Assembly (NCBI GenBank): GCA_001644045.1
Contig: LUUF01000050.1
Location: 248,001-312,000, forward strand
From: Methylomonas methanica
GTDB lineage: Bacteria; Pseudomonadota; Gammaproteobacteria; Methylococcales; Methylomonadaceae
Direction: 5' to 3'
Length of the DNA: 64,000 nucleotides
Numbering within the stretch: the first letter of the stretch is position 1; every line of letters begins with the position of its first letter. The notes beneath the pieces are model-generated. The model did no database searches and was not told where the DNA came from. It saw nothing but the letters and a program-made list of their open reading frames with translations. Made by a program: the position numbers and the translations under genes. Of this stretch, positions 38,486 through 46,769 are shown piece by piece.

Positions 38486-39127
38486 TTAATCCGCTTCTGT
38501 ATCGATGGATGCGCGGCCCTTCGGAATCATCATTTGGCTTAACTGCTTATTTTTAAACCAGATTACCGCTCGAAAACCCAGCAGCATAAATATGATAAGC
38601 AAATAAAACAGAGGCTCGGCCAAGTTGCCTTTAAGCTGCCAGAAATAATGAATCATTGCCGCACCGGCTGCTATGTAAATGAACCGATGCAGTTTTTTCC
38701 AGCTTTTGCCCAAGCTCTTTTTCGCCGCTTTGGACGAAGTAATGCCCAATGAAAAAATAATAATATAGGCAATCAGGCCAAACCAGATATACGAGCTTTC
38801 GAGAATATCGATACCGATTATTCGCCACGCAAAAACCTGGTCAACCGCTAAATAAGCCAGTACATGCAGGCTGGCGTAAAAAAAAGCGAATAAACCGAAT
38901 AATTGCCGATAGTCGGTCATGCCGCGCCATTTTGTGACGGTTTGTACCGGCGTGATAGCCAGGGTTATCCATAAAAATCGCAAGGCCCAATCGCCTAAAC
39001 GAATATGTAAAGCCTGCATTTGATTCGGGCCCAGATTATCGAAGGCAATATCGAAAAATACCCAAAGCAACGGGATGAAACAAACCGCTATGGTTAAGGA
39101 CCGCAAATTGTTTATTTGCATAGCCAT
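38486..39127 (-). CDS. msrQ: Heme-binding membrane subunit MsrQ (YedZ)
   Basis: A 213-residue inner-membrane b-type cytochrome with five to six helices (ferric-reductase-like). Candidate heme ligands are His in FYASLHVLAYL and His in HRFIYIAAGAAMIHYFW. It passes quinol electrons to periplasmic MsrP for repair of oxidised methionine. The ATG overlaps the msrP stop by one base (TAATG), so the two are translationally coupled. Usual genomes have the same order msrP then msrQ. Confidence 0.93.
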   Translation of the reverse strand: MAMQINNLRSLTIAVCFIPLLWVFFDIAFDNLGPNQMQALHIRLGDWALRFLWITLAITPVQTVTKWRGMTDYRQLFGLFAFFYASLHVLAYLAVDQVFAWRIIGIDILESSYIWFGLIAYIIIFSLGITSSKAAKKSLGKSWKKLHRFIYIAAGAAMIHYFWQLKGNLAEPLFYLLIIFMLLGFRAVIWFKNKQLSQMMIPKGRASIDTEAD

Positions 39128-40083
39128 TAGAAAAAATGCCTTAAATCCATGTCGCGATACAGGTAAGCGACTTGTTCGCCATAACCGTTAAATAATTCGG
39201 TTTGCCGGCGCGGGGTAAAAAAGCCGCTGCCTAATGGCCGCTCGCTATTTTGGCTCCAGCGCGGATGCGGTACGTCCGGATTGACGTTGGCGTAAAAGCC
39301 GTATTCGTTGGGGGCAAACTTGTTCCAACTGCTAATCGGCGGCCTTTTCAGCAGTTCTATTTTCACGACAGCCTTGATGCTTTTAAAACCATATTTCCAC
39401 GGTACCACCAAACGCAAGGGGGCACCGTTTTGCTTGGGCAAAATGTCGCCATACATACCAACCGCCAGTATCGTCAAGGGATGCATGGCTTCGTCGATAC
39501 GCAAGCCTTCGACATACGGCCATTCCAGCATCGCGTTATTGCGCTGCTTGGGCATGGCCTCAGGCTGCTGAACCGAGGTGAGTTTTACGAACTTGGCCGA
39601 CGATAACGGTTTGGCGGTTTTCAGCAAATCGCCCAGCTCGAAACCCACCCAGGGAACGACCATGGACCAGGCTTCGACGCAACGAAAACGGTAGATATAT
39701 TCCTGCAGCGTTTGCTGGCGCAGAATGTCTTCCAGTTGATAGGTGCCGGGTTTTTCCACTTCGCCGCCGATCTCGACGGACCAGGGATCGATACGCAGGC
39801 TTTGCGCCAGGCTGCTGGGGTCTTCCTTGTTGAAGGCTAGTTCGTAGTAATTATTGTAATTTTTTGCGTGATCGGCCGGTGTGATCGTTAACGCGTCGGC
39901 CGAGAATCGGCTTTTAGGCACCGCGCTCCATATCTGTTTTGCCGTGTCGCCCCAACTATTGCGCATGCTGGTGCCGGTCAGCATCATCGCCGCCATCGCT
40001 TTGATGATGGTGCGGCGTTGCTGGAAAACCAAAGGATCGGTAATTTCACTGCCGGGAATATTTTTTATTGTTTTTATAATCAT
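39127..40083 (-). CDS. msrP: Periplasmic methionine sulfoxide reductase MsrP (YedY)
   Basis: A 318-residue molybdopterin enzyme. A Tat-like signal is visible (QRRTIIKAM near residues 22-30, then a hydrophobic stretch). The molybdenum-ligand cysteine lies in YRFRCVEAWSMVVPW and the family ending block PNVNPDVPHPRW-like is present near the C-terminus. It reduces methionine sulfoxide in envelope proteins, a product of singlet oxygen and hypochlorite. Its place between a fatty acid hydroxylase and photolyase genes fits protection from photo-oxidation. Confidence 0.95.
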   Translation of the reverse strand: MIIKTIKNIPGSEITDPLVFQQRRTIIKAMAAMMLTGTSMRNSWGDTAKQIWSAVPKSRFSADALTITPADHAKNYNNYYELAFNKEDPSSLAQSLRIDPWSVEIGGEVEKPGTYQLEDILRQQTLQEYIYRFRCVEAWSMVVPWVGFELGDLLKTAKPLSSAKFVKLTSVQQPEAMPKQRNNAMLEWPYVEGLRIDEAMHPLTILAVGMYGDILPKQNGAPLRLVVPWKYGFKSIKAVVKIELLKRPPISSWNKFAPNEYGFYANVNPDVPHPRWSQNSERPLGSGFFTPRRQTELFNGYGEQVAYLYRDMDLRHFF

Positions 40084-40118
40084 GGCTTAATTACCGGCAA
40101 CTTATTTAAGAAGTTTCA

Positions 40119-40943
40119 TCACTTTTTTCCTTTCGGAATCCAGCCAAATAATTGCCGAATCTTCCGCTCGGTAATAAATGCCAGAGAAAACAGTTGGATA
40201 AAATTCTCCGCTTCGATTAAATCCAGTCCTATCTGAGCCGGCACCAGTTCTTTGCGTGTACCAAACAGCCTATCCCAAATCGCCAGGACAATGCCGTAAT
40301 TACTGTCATGTTCGGAACGCAAAGTAGAATGGTGGGTGCGGTGCAGGGAAGGGGTAATAATAAGCTGGGAAATAGCCGCTTCATTCGGAACGCGAATATT
40401 GCCGTGATGAAAAAATATGAAAAATAACTCGATAATTTCGATGGAGAGCACCAAATAAGCATCCACGCCAATTACGACAACGAATACGCATTTATAAATT
40501 ATTTCCAGCAGCAAATCGAAAACATGGAAGCGAAAACCGGTGGAAACGTTAAAACATTTATCGCTATGATGAACTTTATGAAATCGCCATAAATATTCGT
40601 ATTTATGGCTGGCGTAATGCCAGATGTATATAGCCAAGTCAAAAAAAGCGAAAGCCAGTAGCCATTTAAGCGGGCCGTTACTCAGGCCGCCTAATAAGCC
40701 GTAACTGGCGAATTGCTGGGCAACCAGAAATAATGACGAGGCTCTAAGCGCGGTTAAGATTAAGTTATTAACCAGGAATGCCGTGGTATTGGTGACAAAA
40801 GATTCCTTATAAGTTTTGGCGGAAAAATGGCGATAAGGCTTGGTTTTTTCGATGATTAGCAACAGCACGAAAGCCAATATCGCCAGGCCGAATAAAGCTT
40901 CGTTAAAAAACAGACCAATATTGGCGTTTGCAGTTGTATTCAT
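40119..40943 (-). CDS. Fatty acid hydroxylase / sterol desaturase family protein
   Basis: A 274-residue inner-membrane di-iron enzyme with four or more hydrophobic helices and the full histidine set: HYASH, FHKVHHSD, HHGNI, and HRTHHS near residue 205. The family hydroxylates or desaturates lipids, sterols or carotenoids. A good ribosome site (AGAGGA, 5 bases before the ATG) is present. Its substrate is unknown; within a light-response operon a lipid or carotenoid modification is plausible. The gap to msrP is 35 bases. Confidence 0.93.
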   Translation of the reverse strand: MNTTANANIGLFFNEALFGLAILAFVLLLIIEKTKPYRHFSAKTYKESFVTNTTAFLVNNLILTALRASSLFLVAQQFASYGLLGGLSNGPLKWLLAFAFFDLAIYIWHYASHKYEYLWRFHKVHHSDKCFNVSTGFRFHVFDLLLEIIYKCVFVVVIGVDAYLVLSIEIIELFFIFFHHGNIRVPNEAAISQLIITPSLHRTHHSTLRSEHDSNYGIVLAIWDRLFGTRKELVPAQIGLDLIEAENFIQLFSLAFITERKIRQLFGWIPKGKK

Positions 40944-40984
40944 AGAATTCCTCTACAGTATGAATCTATTTATCGCACGGTAAG

Positions 40985-41440
40985 TTAATTCCCTTGAATG
41001 GCGTTTAATAAAGTCGTTAATTCCTGTATTTCATTGTTGGCATTTATCTGCTGGGTAATATCATATTGCACGCCTAGATAATAAATGACGCGATTTTTTT
41101 TATCCAATAATGGGGTTATCTTTAAATGATTGTGGAATAAAGTGCCGTCTTTTTTGTAGTTTCTTAACGTCACTTCCACTGCTTCGTGGTTCTTCATGGC
41201 TTCGGAAATTTTAAAACGCGCCTCTTGTTCTCTATCGTCGCCTTGCAAAAAACGGCAGTTGTGACCAATTATCTCGTCATGGCCATACCCGGTTAAGCGT
41301 TCGAACGCTTTATTGGCGTATATGATAGGCGCGTCTTCAAGGTCCGGGTCAGCAAGCGTGACGCCGTTTACGCATTCATCCAAAATAGCGGAAAGTACTT
41401 GCGGAATAAGCCCGCTATCTTTTTCAACAATAAAAGCCAT
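40985..41440 (-). CDS. Single-domain LOV blue-light photoreceptor
   Basis: A 151-residue PAS/LOV protein. GHNCRFLQG (59-67) is the flavin-binding hallmark, with the photo-active cysteine at residue 62. Further FMN-contact residues appear in TLRNYKKDGTLFHNHL (about 93-108). The domain ends with YYLGVQYDITQQ and a short helix, with no kinase, HTH or GGDEF effector. It is thus a short LOV protein that probably signals through dimerisation or a partner. GGAG lies 7 bases before the ATG. It sits in the middle of photo-stress genes. Confidence 0.94.
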   Translation of the reverse strand: MAFIVEKDSGLIPQVLSAILDECVNGVTLADPDLEDAPIIYANKAFERLTGYGHDEIIGHNCRFLQGDDREQEARFKISEAMKNHEAVEVTLRNYKKDGTLFHNHLKITPLLDKKNRVIYYLGVQYDITQQINANNEIQELTTLLNAIQGN

Positions 41441-41482
41441 GGTTAAACTCCGGGTTTTATAATAATTATGAGTTTGTATATG

Positions 41483-41968
41483 CTAGTTGCATTCTACTAG
41501 TATTAAATTCTTAATGTTTTCGACAGTGTTTTCCGCACCATCTTCGATAGCGCAACGGATTAATTTTTCAAACGGCCGCATGAATACCTCTAGTTCCAAA
41601 AACTCAAAGCGAAAAGTCAAACGGGTAGGGTGACGATCTTCTTGAGCTGCTTCCAGAAAATAACTGTGCTTATACGGCTCGGTGAGTCCTTGAAAGATAA
41701 GCCTGGATTGCGGTTGATAGTCAGTAATTTCAAAAACAGACTCTATTTCACCGTTATTGTCTTTACGAATTTGTTTGGCTTTGGCGCCGACGAATACTTC
41801 CTTGCCGTCGAGAGGTTCAAAATCGACTACTTCCACTGCCCATTTCGGATAGTTTTCGAAAAATTTTTCACCAATATAATGGAAAACATCGTCAACCCGT
41901 TTATCGATGTCGATGCATGCCTCGCCGGCAATGGGTTTGTGTGAGTCGAATGGAAATTTGATATGCAT
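41483..41968 (-). CDS. SRPBCC-fold protein preceding the LOV gene
   Basis: A 161-residue protein of the START-like SRPBCC fold (beta strands around YPKWAVEVVDFEPLDGKEVFVG, a C-terminal long helix EKLIRCAIEDGAENTVENIKNLI). Such folds bind lipids or other hydrophobic ligands. AAAGGA precedes the ATG by 4-5 bases. It appears to be the first gene of the LOV operon with a 316-base leader upstream. Ligand unknown; a partner for the LOV protein is possible because the two are consecutive. Confidence 0.75.
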   Translation of the reverse strand: MHIKFPFDSHKPIAGEACIDIDKRVDDVFHYIGEKFFENYPKWAVEVVDFEPLDGKEVFVGAKAKQIRKDNNGEIESVFEITDYQPQSRLIFQGLTEPYKHSYFLEAAQEDRHPTRLTFRFEFLELEVFMRPFEKLIRCAIEDGAENTVENIKNLILVECN

Positions 41969-42284
41969 TTTATCCTTTCCCCTCGCGGAGCTTGCTGCTC
42001 AGCGTAATTATAATTTTTCTGGATACGTGAAGCTTATAACACCGTATTTAAGTTAACAGAAATAAATTGCTAACAGGCCGATATTGGCCTTGTGTATGGT
42101 TAATCAGTATACCGCGGCGATTTTGATGTAGAGATAATTTTATCGGTTTAAGCGTCAATAATACTAAGTTGTAAAGAAAAGAAAAATTTGCTTTATTGCC
42201 TGTGGCGAGCGTGGCTGCTCATGGGTAAATTCAATAGTTAAACGGCAAATGTCAGCCCGTTTTATCTCCGAACATTGTAAAACA
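41969..42284. promoter_or_regulatory. Upstream region of the LOV/photolyase operon
   Basis: A 316-base AT-rich non-coding stretch before the SRPBCC-LOV operon. It holds TnTACA-like half-sites in reverse at 42127-42132 (TGTAGA) and 42170-42175 (TGTAAA), which resemble cobalamin-regulator (CarH/LitR) half-sites, but the match is weak. No clear -35/-10 pair and no coding frame is seen. Confidence 0.35.
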
Positions 42285-42704
42285 TTAATTCTGTTGATGG
42301 CGCATGGCAGCGCAGCCGCCGTATAACAGGTGCGATAATCCCGAGTAAATAAATAACTGGCTATAGTTTTCGTCGATTTCAATTTGATTGATCGAGCAGT
42401 AAAACTCCAGCGAACCGATTAATAGCAGCAGAAAAACCCCTAATGCAGCTAATGCTTCAGGACTGTTGCTTAATTTATAAAAGCTGTATGCGGCAATTTG
42501 TATCAAACACAAATAAAACATCATTAAACGCATGTTATTGGCTAACGGGCCGTACAGGTCGCTACTGTCTTCAAAAAAGAGGGTATTGCCGAATATCGTG
42601 GCCGCACCGCTGATCAATAATAAAATCACCGCTGCATTAAAATTAATCTGCAATAACAATTGCAGACAATTCATGGTTTTTGTGGTTATGGATTGAGTAT
42701 GCAT
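42285..42704 (-). CDS. Membrane protein of unknown function downstream of ftsH
   Basis: A 139-residue protein with about four hydrophobic helices (NAAVILLLISGAATIFG, MMFYLCLIQIAAYSFY, LAALGVFLLLLIGSLEF and a final weaker one). I start it at the ATG at 42704; an earlier ATG at 42758 lies inside the ftsH terminator hairpin and is rejected. It is followed by the leader of the LOV operon on the same strand. No family recognised. Confidence 0.6.
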   Translation of the reverse strand: MHTQSITTKTMNCLQLLLQINFNAAVILLLISGAATIFGNTLFFEDSSDLYGPLANNMRLMMFYLCLIQIAAYSFYKLSNSPEALAALGVFLLLLIGSLEFYCSINQIEIDENYSQLFIYSGLSHLLYGGCAAMRHQQN

Positions 42705-42717
42705 ATGGCTACCGCTG

Positions 42718-42755
42718 AAAAAAATACCCTCCAAGAGTACTGCGTTTGGAGGGTA
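42718..42755 (-). terminator. Rho-independent terminator after ftsH
   Basis: On the minus strand a perfect 10-bp stem (TACCCTCCAA with TTGGAGGGTA, 11-base loop) is followed by seven T. It closes the sigma-hflK-hflC-ftsH operon 16 bases after the ftsH stop. Confidence 0.93.
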
Positions 42756-42770
42756 CATAGAGGAGGACTT

Positions 42771-44675
42771 TTAGGACGCCAGTACTTGTCCTTGACCCAG
42801 GTGATCGCCGGTTTCGTCGTTTATCGAGTCTTCTATCTCTTCAAACGATTTTGGTTCTTCTACTTCCGGTTCCGGCGGAGCAAGTTTTTTGCCTTGCAGC
42901 AGTTCATCGATCTGGAATTTATCGATGGTTTCCCAATCCATTAAGGCTTGAGCCATGTTGTGCAACACTTCGATGTTTTCTTTCAGTATGGTTTCGGCGC
43001 GGTTGTAATTCGCGTCTATTACCGCCCGTACTTCTTCATCGATGGTTTGGGCCATTTTTTCGGACATCGGCTTGGATTGCGGACCCATATAGCCGCCTTC
43101 GCTATCGCCGTAATCCATGGGGCCCAAACGATCTGACAAACCCCATTTGGTGACCATGTTTCTAGCCAGTTGAGTGGCGCGCATGATGTCGTTGGAAGCG
43201 CCGGTGGTGACCTTATTTTTGCCGTAGATCAAGGCTTCCGCTACCCGGCCGCCGAACAAACTGGCAATCTGGCTTTCCAATTTGTCTTTGGACGCGCTGT
43301 ATTGGTCGCGCTCCGGCAAGAACATGGTGATCCCCAACGCGCCGCCGCGCGGCATGATACTGACTTTGTAGACAGGATCGTGCTCGGGCACGTTGCGGCC
43401 GACGATGGCGTGGCCGGCTTCGTGATAAGCGGTCATCAACAAGTCTTCCTTGGTCATCACCATGGTGCGTTTTTCCACGCCCATAATCATTTTGTCGCGG
43501 GCTTTATCCAGGTCGTTCATCGTCACAACGCGCTTTTTATTGCGGGCAGCGAATAAAGCGCCTTCGTTGATCAAGTTAGCCAATTCCGCACCGGAAAAAC
43601 CGGGTGTACCGCGCGCCAGATCGTTGATGTTTACATCTTCCGCTAGCGGGACTTTGGCGCCATGCACTTTCAGTATTTGTTCGCGGCCTTTGATGTCCGG
43701 CAAACCGACTTGCACTTGCCGGTCGAAACGGCCGGGTCTTAATAAGGCTTTATCCAGCACGTCGGCCCGGTTGGTGGCGGCGATGACGATAATGCCTTCA
43801 TTACCGCTGAAACCATCCATTTCCACCAACAACTGATTGAGCGTTTGTTCGCGTTCGTCGTTGCCGCCGCCAATCCCGCTTCCGCCCCGTTGCCGACCAA
43901 CAGCATCGATTTCGTCGATGAATATGATGCAAGGTGCGCGTTTTTTGGCTTGTTCGAACATATCCCGAACCCTGGAGGCACCAACACCGACGAACATTTC
44001 CACGAAATCCGAACCCGAGATGGAGAAGAAGGGTACGCCTGCTTCGCCGGCAATCGCTCTGGCCAACAAGGTTTTACCGGTACCGGGAGGGCCAACCATC
44101 AGCACGCCGCGCGGAATCTTGCCGCCCAAGGCCTCGTATTTGCCGGGCTCTCTGAGAAAGTCGACCATTTCCACGACGTCTTCCTTGGCTTCTTCCACGC
44201 CGGCTACGTCGGTAAAGCGAACTTTGATTTGGTCTTCAGCCATTAGCTTGGCCCGGCTTTTACCGAAGCCCATCTGGCCGTCGCGTCCACCCATCGCTGC
44301 CTGCTTGCGCATGAAGTAGACCAGCACCATGATCAGCAGCAGCGTAGGCGCCCAGGAGATGAGAATATTCATCACGGTGGACGGTTGTTGCGGCTTCTCG
44401 ACTTTGATCTTCACGCCGTATTCCAGCAACTCGTCGATCATTCGGGAGTCGTTAGGATTGTAGGTGGCGAAGCGGGTGCCGTTTTGACGGTGGCCGTCGA
44501 CATAATTGCCGTCAATCACCACTTCCGTGACGACTTTGTTGCGTACGTCTTCGATAAAGTCGGAGTAGGAAATTTCATAATGCGGATCGTATTCCGGCAT
44601 GTTGCGGTTCATCACCGCCGACACCACTAAACCCGCCGCGATGAGGATACTGAGAAAAATGAACATTTTTTTCAT
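42771..44675 (-). CDS. ftsH: Membrane-bound AAA+ zinc protease FtsH
   Basis: A 634-residue protease with two N-terminal membrane helices, an AAA+ domain with Walker A GPPGTGKT (about 198-205) and SRH region, and a zinc peptidase site HEAGH (about 420-424). It degrades membrane proteins and in E. coli the heat-shock sigma factor. AGGAG lies 9 bases before the ATG. It is the last gene of a minus-strand operon after sigma-hflK-hflC, and a strong terminator follows. This order (sigma gene upstream of the FtsH complex) is unusual. Confidence 0.97.
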   Translation of the reverse strand: MKKMFIFLSILIAAGLVVSAVMNRNMPEYDPHYEISYSDFIEDVRNKVVTEVVIDGNYVDGHRQNGTRFATYNPNDSRMIDELLEYGVKIKVEKPQQPSTVMNILISWAPTLLLIMVLVYFMRKQAAMGGRDGQMGFGKSRAKLMAEDQIKVRFTDVAGVEEAKEDVVEMVDFLREPGKYEALGGKIPRGVLMVGPPGTGKTLLARAIAGEAGVPFFSISGSDFVEMFVGVGASRVRDMFEQAKKRAPCIIFIDEIDAVGRQRGGSGIGGGNDEREQTLNQLLVEMDGFSGNEGIIVIAATNRADVLDKALLRPGRFDRQVQVGLPDIKGREQILKVHGAKVPLAEDVNINDLARGTPGFSGAELANLINEGALFAARNKKRVVTMNDLDKARDKMIMGVEKRTMVMTKEDLLMTAYHEAGHAIVGRNVPEHDPVYKVSIMPRGGALGITMFLPERDQYSASKDKLESQIASLFGGRVAEALIYGKNKVTTGASNDIMRATQLARNMVTKWGLSDRLGPMDYGDSEGGYMGPQSKPMSEKMAQTIDEEVRAVIDANYNRAETILKENIEVLHNMAQALMDWETIDKFQIDELLQGKKLAPPEPEVEEPKSFEEIEDSINDETGDHLGQGQVLAS

Positions 44676-44692
44676 GATAGTTATCTCCTAAC

Positions 44693-45559
44693 TTACTTTT
44701 CGCTGGAGAAATACTTGAAAAAGTCGGAGTTCGGTTTTAACACCAAAGTATCCTGAGTTTTCTCAAATGAGGTTTGGTAAGCCTGCAAGCTGCGGTAGAA
44801 CGCATAAAACTCGGGGTTTTTCCCGTAGCTTTTCGCGTAAATCTCCGCCGATTGCGCATCGCCGCGACCGCGTATGCTTTCCGCGTCACGCTGGGCATTG
44901 GCAACTATCACGTGTTTTTGCTTATCGGCTTCCGCGCTGATTTGCTCGGCACTTTCCGCGCCTTGCGAACGAAACTCTCTGGCTACCCGCTCCCGTTCTG
45001 CACGCATACGTTGATATACCGAGCTGCTGACTTCCGGCGGCAAGTCGATGCGTTTGACGCGAATATCGATCAGCTCTATGCCGAATTTTTCTGCGGTGGG
45101 CGCCAATTTGGCCAGCAGGGTTTGTCTCAGTTCGTTGCGGTCTTCGGAGATCAATTGCTTGATGGTCCGCACGCCGAACTCGCTACGCATTGCGTCTTTC
45201 ATGATTTGGTCGAGGCGCAGATTGGCTTGAAACTCGTCGCCGCCGACCGTGGTGTAAAAGAGACCCACATCACCGATTCGCCATTTGACGAATGAGTCAA
45301 CAATAACGTTTTTCTTCTCGGAGGTAAGAAAACGCTCGGATTTGGCATCCAAGGTCAGCACGCGCGCATCAAATGTGCTGACGTTATTGATGATGGGGGT
45401 CTTGAAATGCAGCCCGGGAGTGTAGTCGGATGTGACCATCTCACCGAGACGAAACAAAATGGCTTTTTCGTTTTCTTTGACGTAAAAAACCGACATATAG
45501 GCCAGTACGCACAGGGTCAAACCGGCCGGAATTAAAACTTGGGTGGTTTTGCTGCTCAT
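44693..45559 (-). CDS. hflC: FtsH modulator HflC (SPFH domain)
   Basis: A 288-residue SPFH/prohibitin protein with one N-terminal membrane helix and a periplasmic SPFH domain followed by a long helical part (REFRSQGAESAEQISAEADKQ). It forms a ring with HflK around FtsH. The ATG overlaps the hflK stop by 4 bases (ATGA). The order hflK-hflC-ftsH differs from the hfq-hflX-hflK-hflC order of enterobacteria but ftsH linkage makes functional sense. Confidence 0.95.
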   Translation of the reverse strand: MSSKTTQVLIPAGLTLCVLAYMSVFYVKENEKAILFRLGEMVTSDYTPGLHFKTPIINNVSTFDARVLTLDAKSERFLTSEKKNVIVDSFVKWRIGDVGLFYTTVGGDEFQANLRLDQIMKDAMRSEFGVRTIKQLISEDRNELRQTLLAKLAPTAEKFGIELIDIRVKRIDLPPEVSSSVYQRMRAERERVAREFRSQGAESAEQISAEADKQKHVIVANAQRDAESIRGRGDAQSAEIYAKSYGKNPEFYAFYRSLQAYQTSFEKTQDTLVLKPNSDFFKYFSSEK

Positions 45560-46719
45560 TGTTTGCTCCTGCTAGGACGTAATTCGTTGCCGGTGGTTTT
45601 GCGAGCGCTGTTTTTGTCGCCGTTGTGCGGTTCGGAGCTGAGTTCCGGTTCAGCAGTAGTGGCTGTGGGCTGCGCATGTTGGGTCATGGTTTGCGGCAAA
45701 GGCATGTACATCATCGGGCTGGATTGGTCATCGTTCAGCATGATTTTATTAGTGCTGCTGTACAGTTTTTCCTTGGCTTCCAGGTACAAGCGTTTACGGG
45801 TGATGGCGGGGCTTTTTTCATATTCCACCAGCAACTGATCGAAACGTTCGGTTTCACCCTTGGCTTTGGCTACTTTCTCGGCTTCGTAGGCTTCCGCTTC
45901 TTGAATAATCCGCGATGCCGCGCCGCGCGCTTTTGGGATCACTTCATTACTATAGGCTTCGGCTTCGTTGATCAAGCGCTGCTTGTCTTCTCTGGCCCGA
46001 ATCGCATCCTCGAAAGCACCTTGTACTTCTTCGGGTGGTTGGGCATCCTGCAAGTTGACGCTGGCAATGCTGATGCCGGCCTTGTAGCCGTCCATCGCTT
46101 CCTGAATTTGCTGCTTAATTTCCGCGACGATTTGGCTGCGGCCTTCGGTTAATACGAAGTCCATGTTATTGCGGCCGATCACCGCGCGTTCCACGCTTTC
46201 AGTCAGTTGCTTCAGCGTGTTTTCGTTATTCTTTACGTTAAATAAGTAGTCGCGAGCGTTATTGATTTGATACTGCACGGCCAGACGAACGGTAATAATG
46301 TTTTCGTCGCTAGTCAGCATCAGCGATTCTTGCGGGATAACGGCAGATTTGTTGACGCGGCTGTTATCGGTATAGCCGACTTCGATAAAGCGTTGTTGTT
46401 CGACGTTGACATTGGCGACGCTTTCGATAGGCGCCGGAATATGCCAATGCGGGCCGGGCAAGGTGGTTTCCGAATACGCGCCAAAGCGGCTTACCACTCC
46501 ACGGTTACCTTGGTCCACGATGTACACTCCGCTGGCCAGCCAGACGACGGTTAGCGTGCCACCCACGGCGGCGGCGATATTGGTTAAAGAAAACATACTT
46601 TTATGATCGTTAAAGAAGTCGCCGGCCTTGGAGGAGACGTGCTTCCACTGCTTATCCAATTCCAACTTCCAGTCGGACTGCGGCGTTTGCTTACTGGTGT
46701 TTTGTTTTTCTGATGACAT
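45556..46719 (-). CDS. hflK: FtsH modulator HflK (SPFH domain)
   Basis: A 387-residue SPFH protein, the partner of HflC. It has a cytoplasmic N-terminus, one membrane helix (LTNIAAAVGGTLTVVWLASGVY), the SPFH domain starting VDQGNRGVVSRFG, and a helical stretch ending before a low-complexity tail. I start at the ATG at 46719, with AGAGGAG 5 bases upstream, rather than the GTG two codons earlier. It lies 50 bases after the sigma gene on the same strand with no terminator visible between. Confidence 0.95.
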   Translation of the reverse strand: MSSEKQNTSKQTPQSDWKLELDKQWKHVSSKAGDFFNDHKSMFSLTNIAAAVGGTLTVVWLASGVYIVDQGNRGVVSRFGAYSETTLPGPHWHIPAPIESVANVNVEQQRFIEVGYTDNSRVNKSAVIPQESLMLTSDENIITVRLAVQYQINNARDYLFNVKNNENTLKQLTESVERAVIGRNNMDFVLTEGRSQIVAEIKQQIQEAMDGYKAGISIASVNLQDAQPPEEVQGAFEDAIRAREDKQRLINEAEAYSNEVIPKARGAASRIIQEAEAYEAEKVAKAKGETERFDQLLVEYEKSPAITRKRLYLEAKEKLYSSTNKIMLNDDQSSPMMYMPLPQTMTQHAQPTATTAEPELSSEPHNGDKNSARKTTGNELRPSRSKQ

Positions 46720-46769
46720 AATCACTCCTCTTGTAGTGTTAGCCTGACCTGGGTCAATGATTGTTATTG

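Noticed and set aside
42705-42758. Upstream ATG for the membrane protein after ftsH
   Set aside because: It falls inside the ftsH terminator stem, so translation from there is unlikely.
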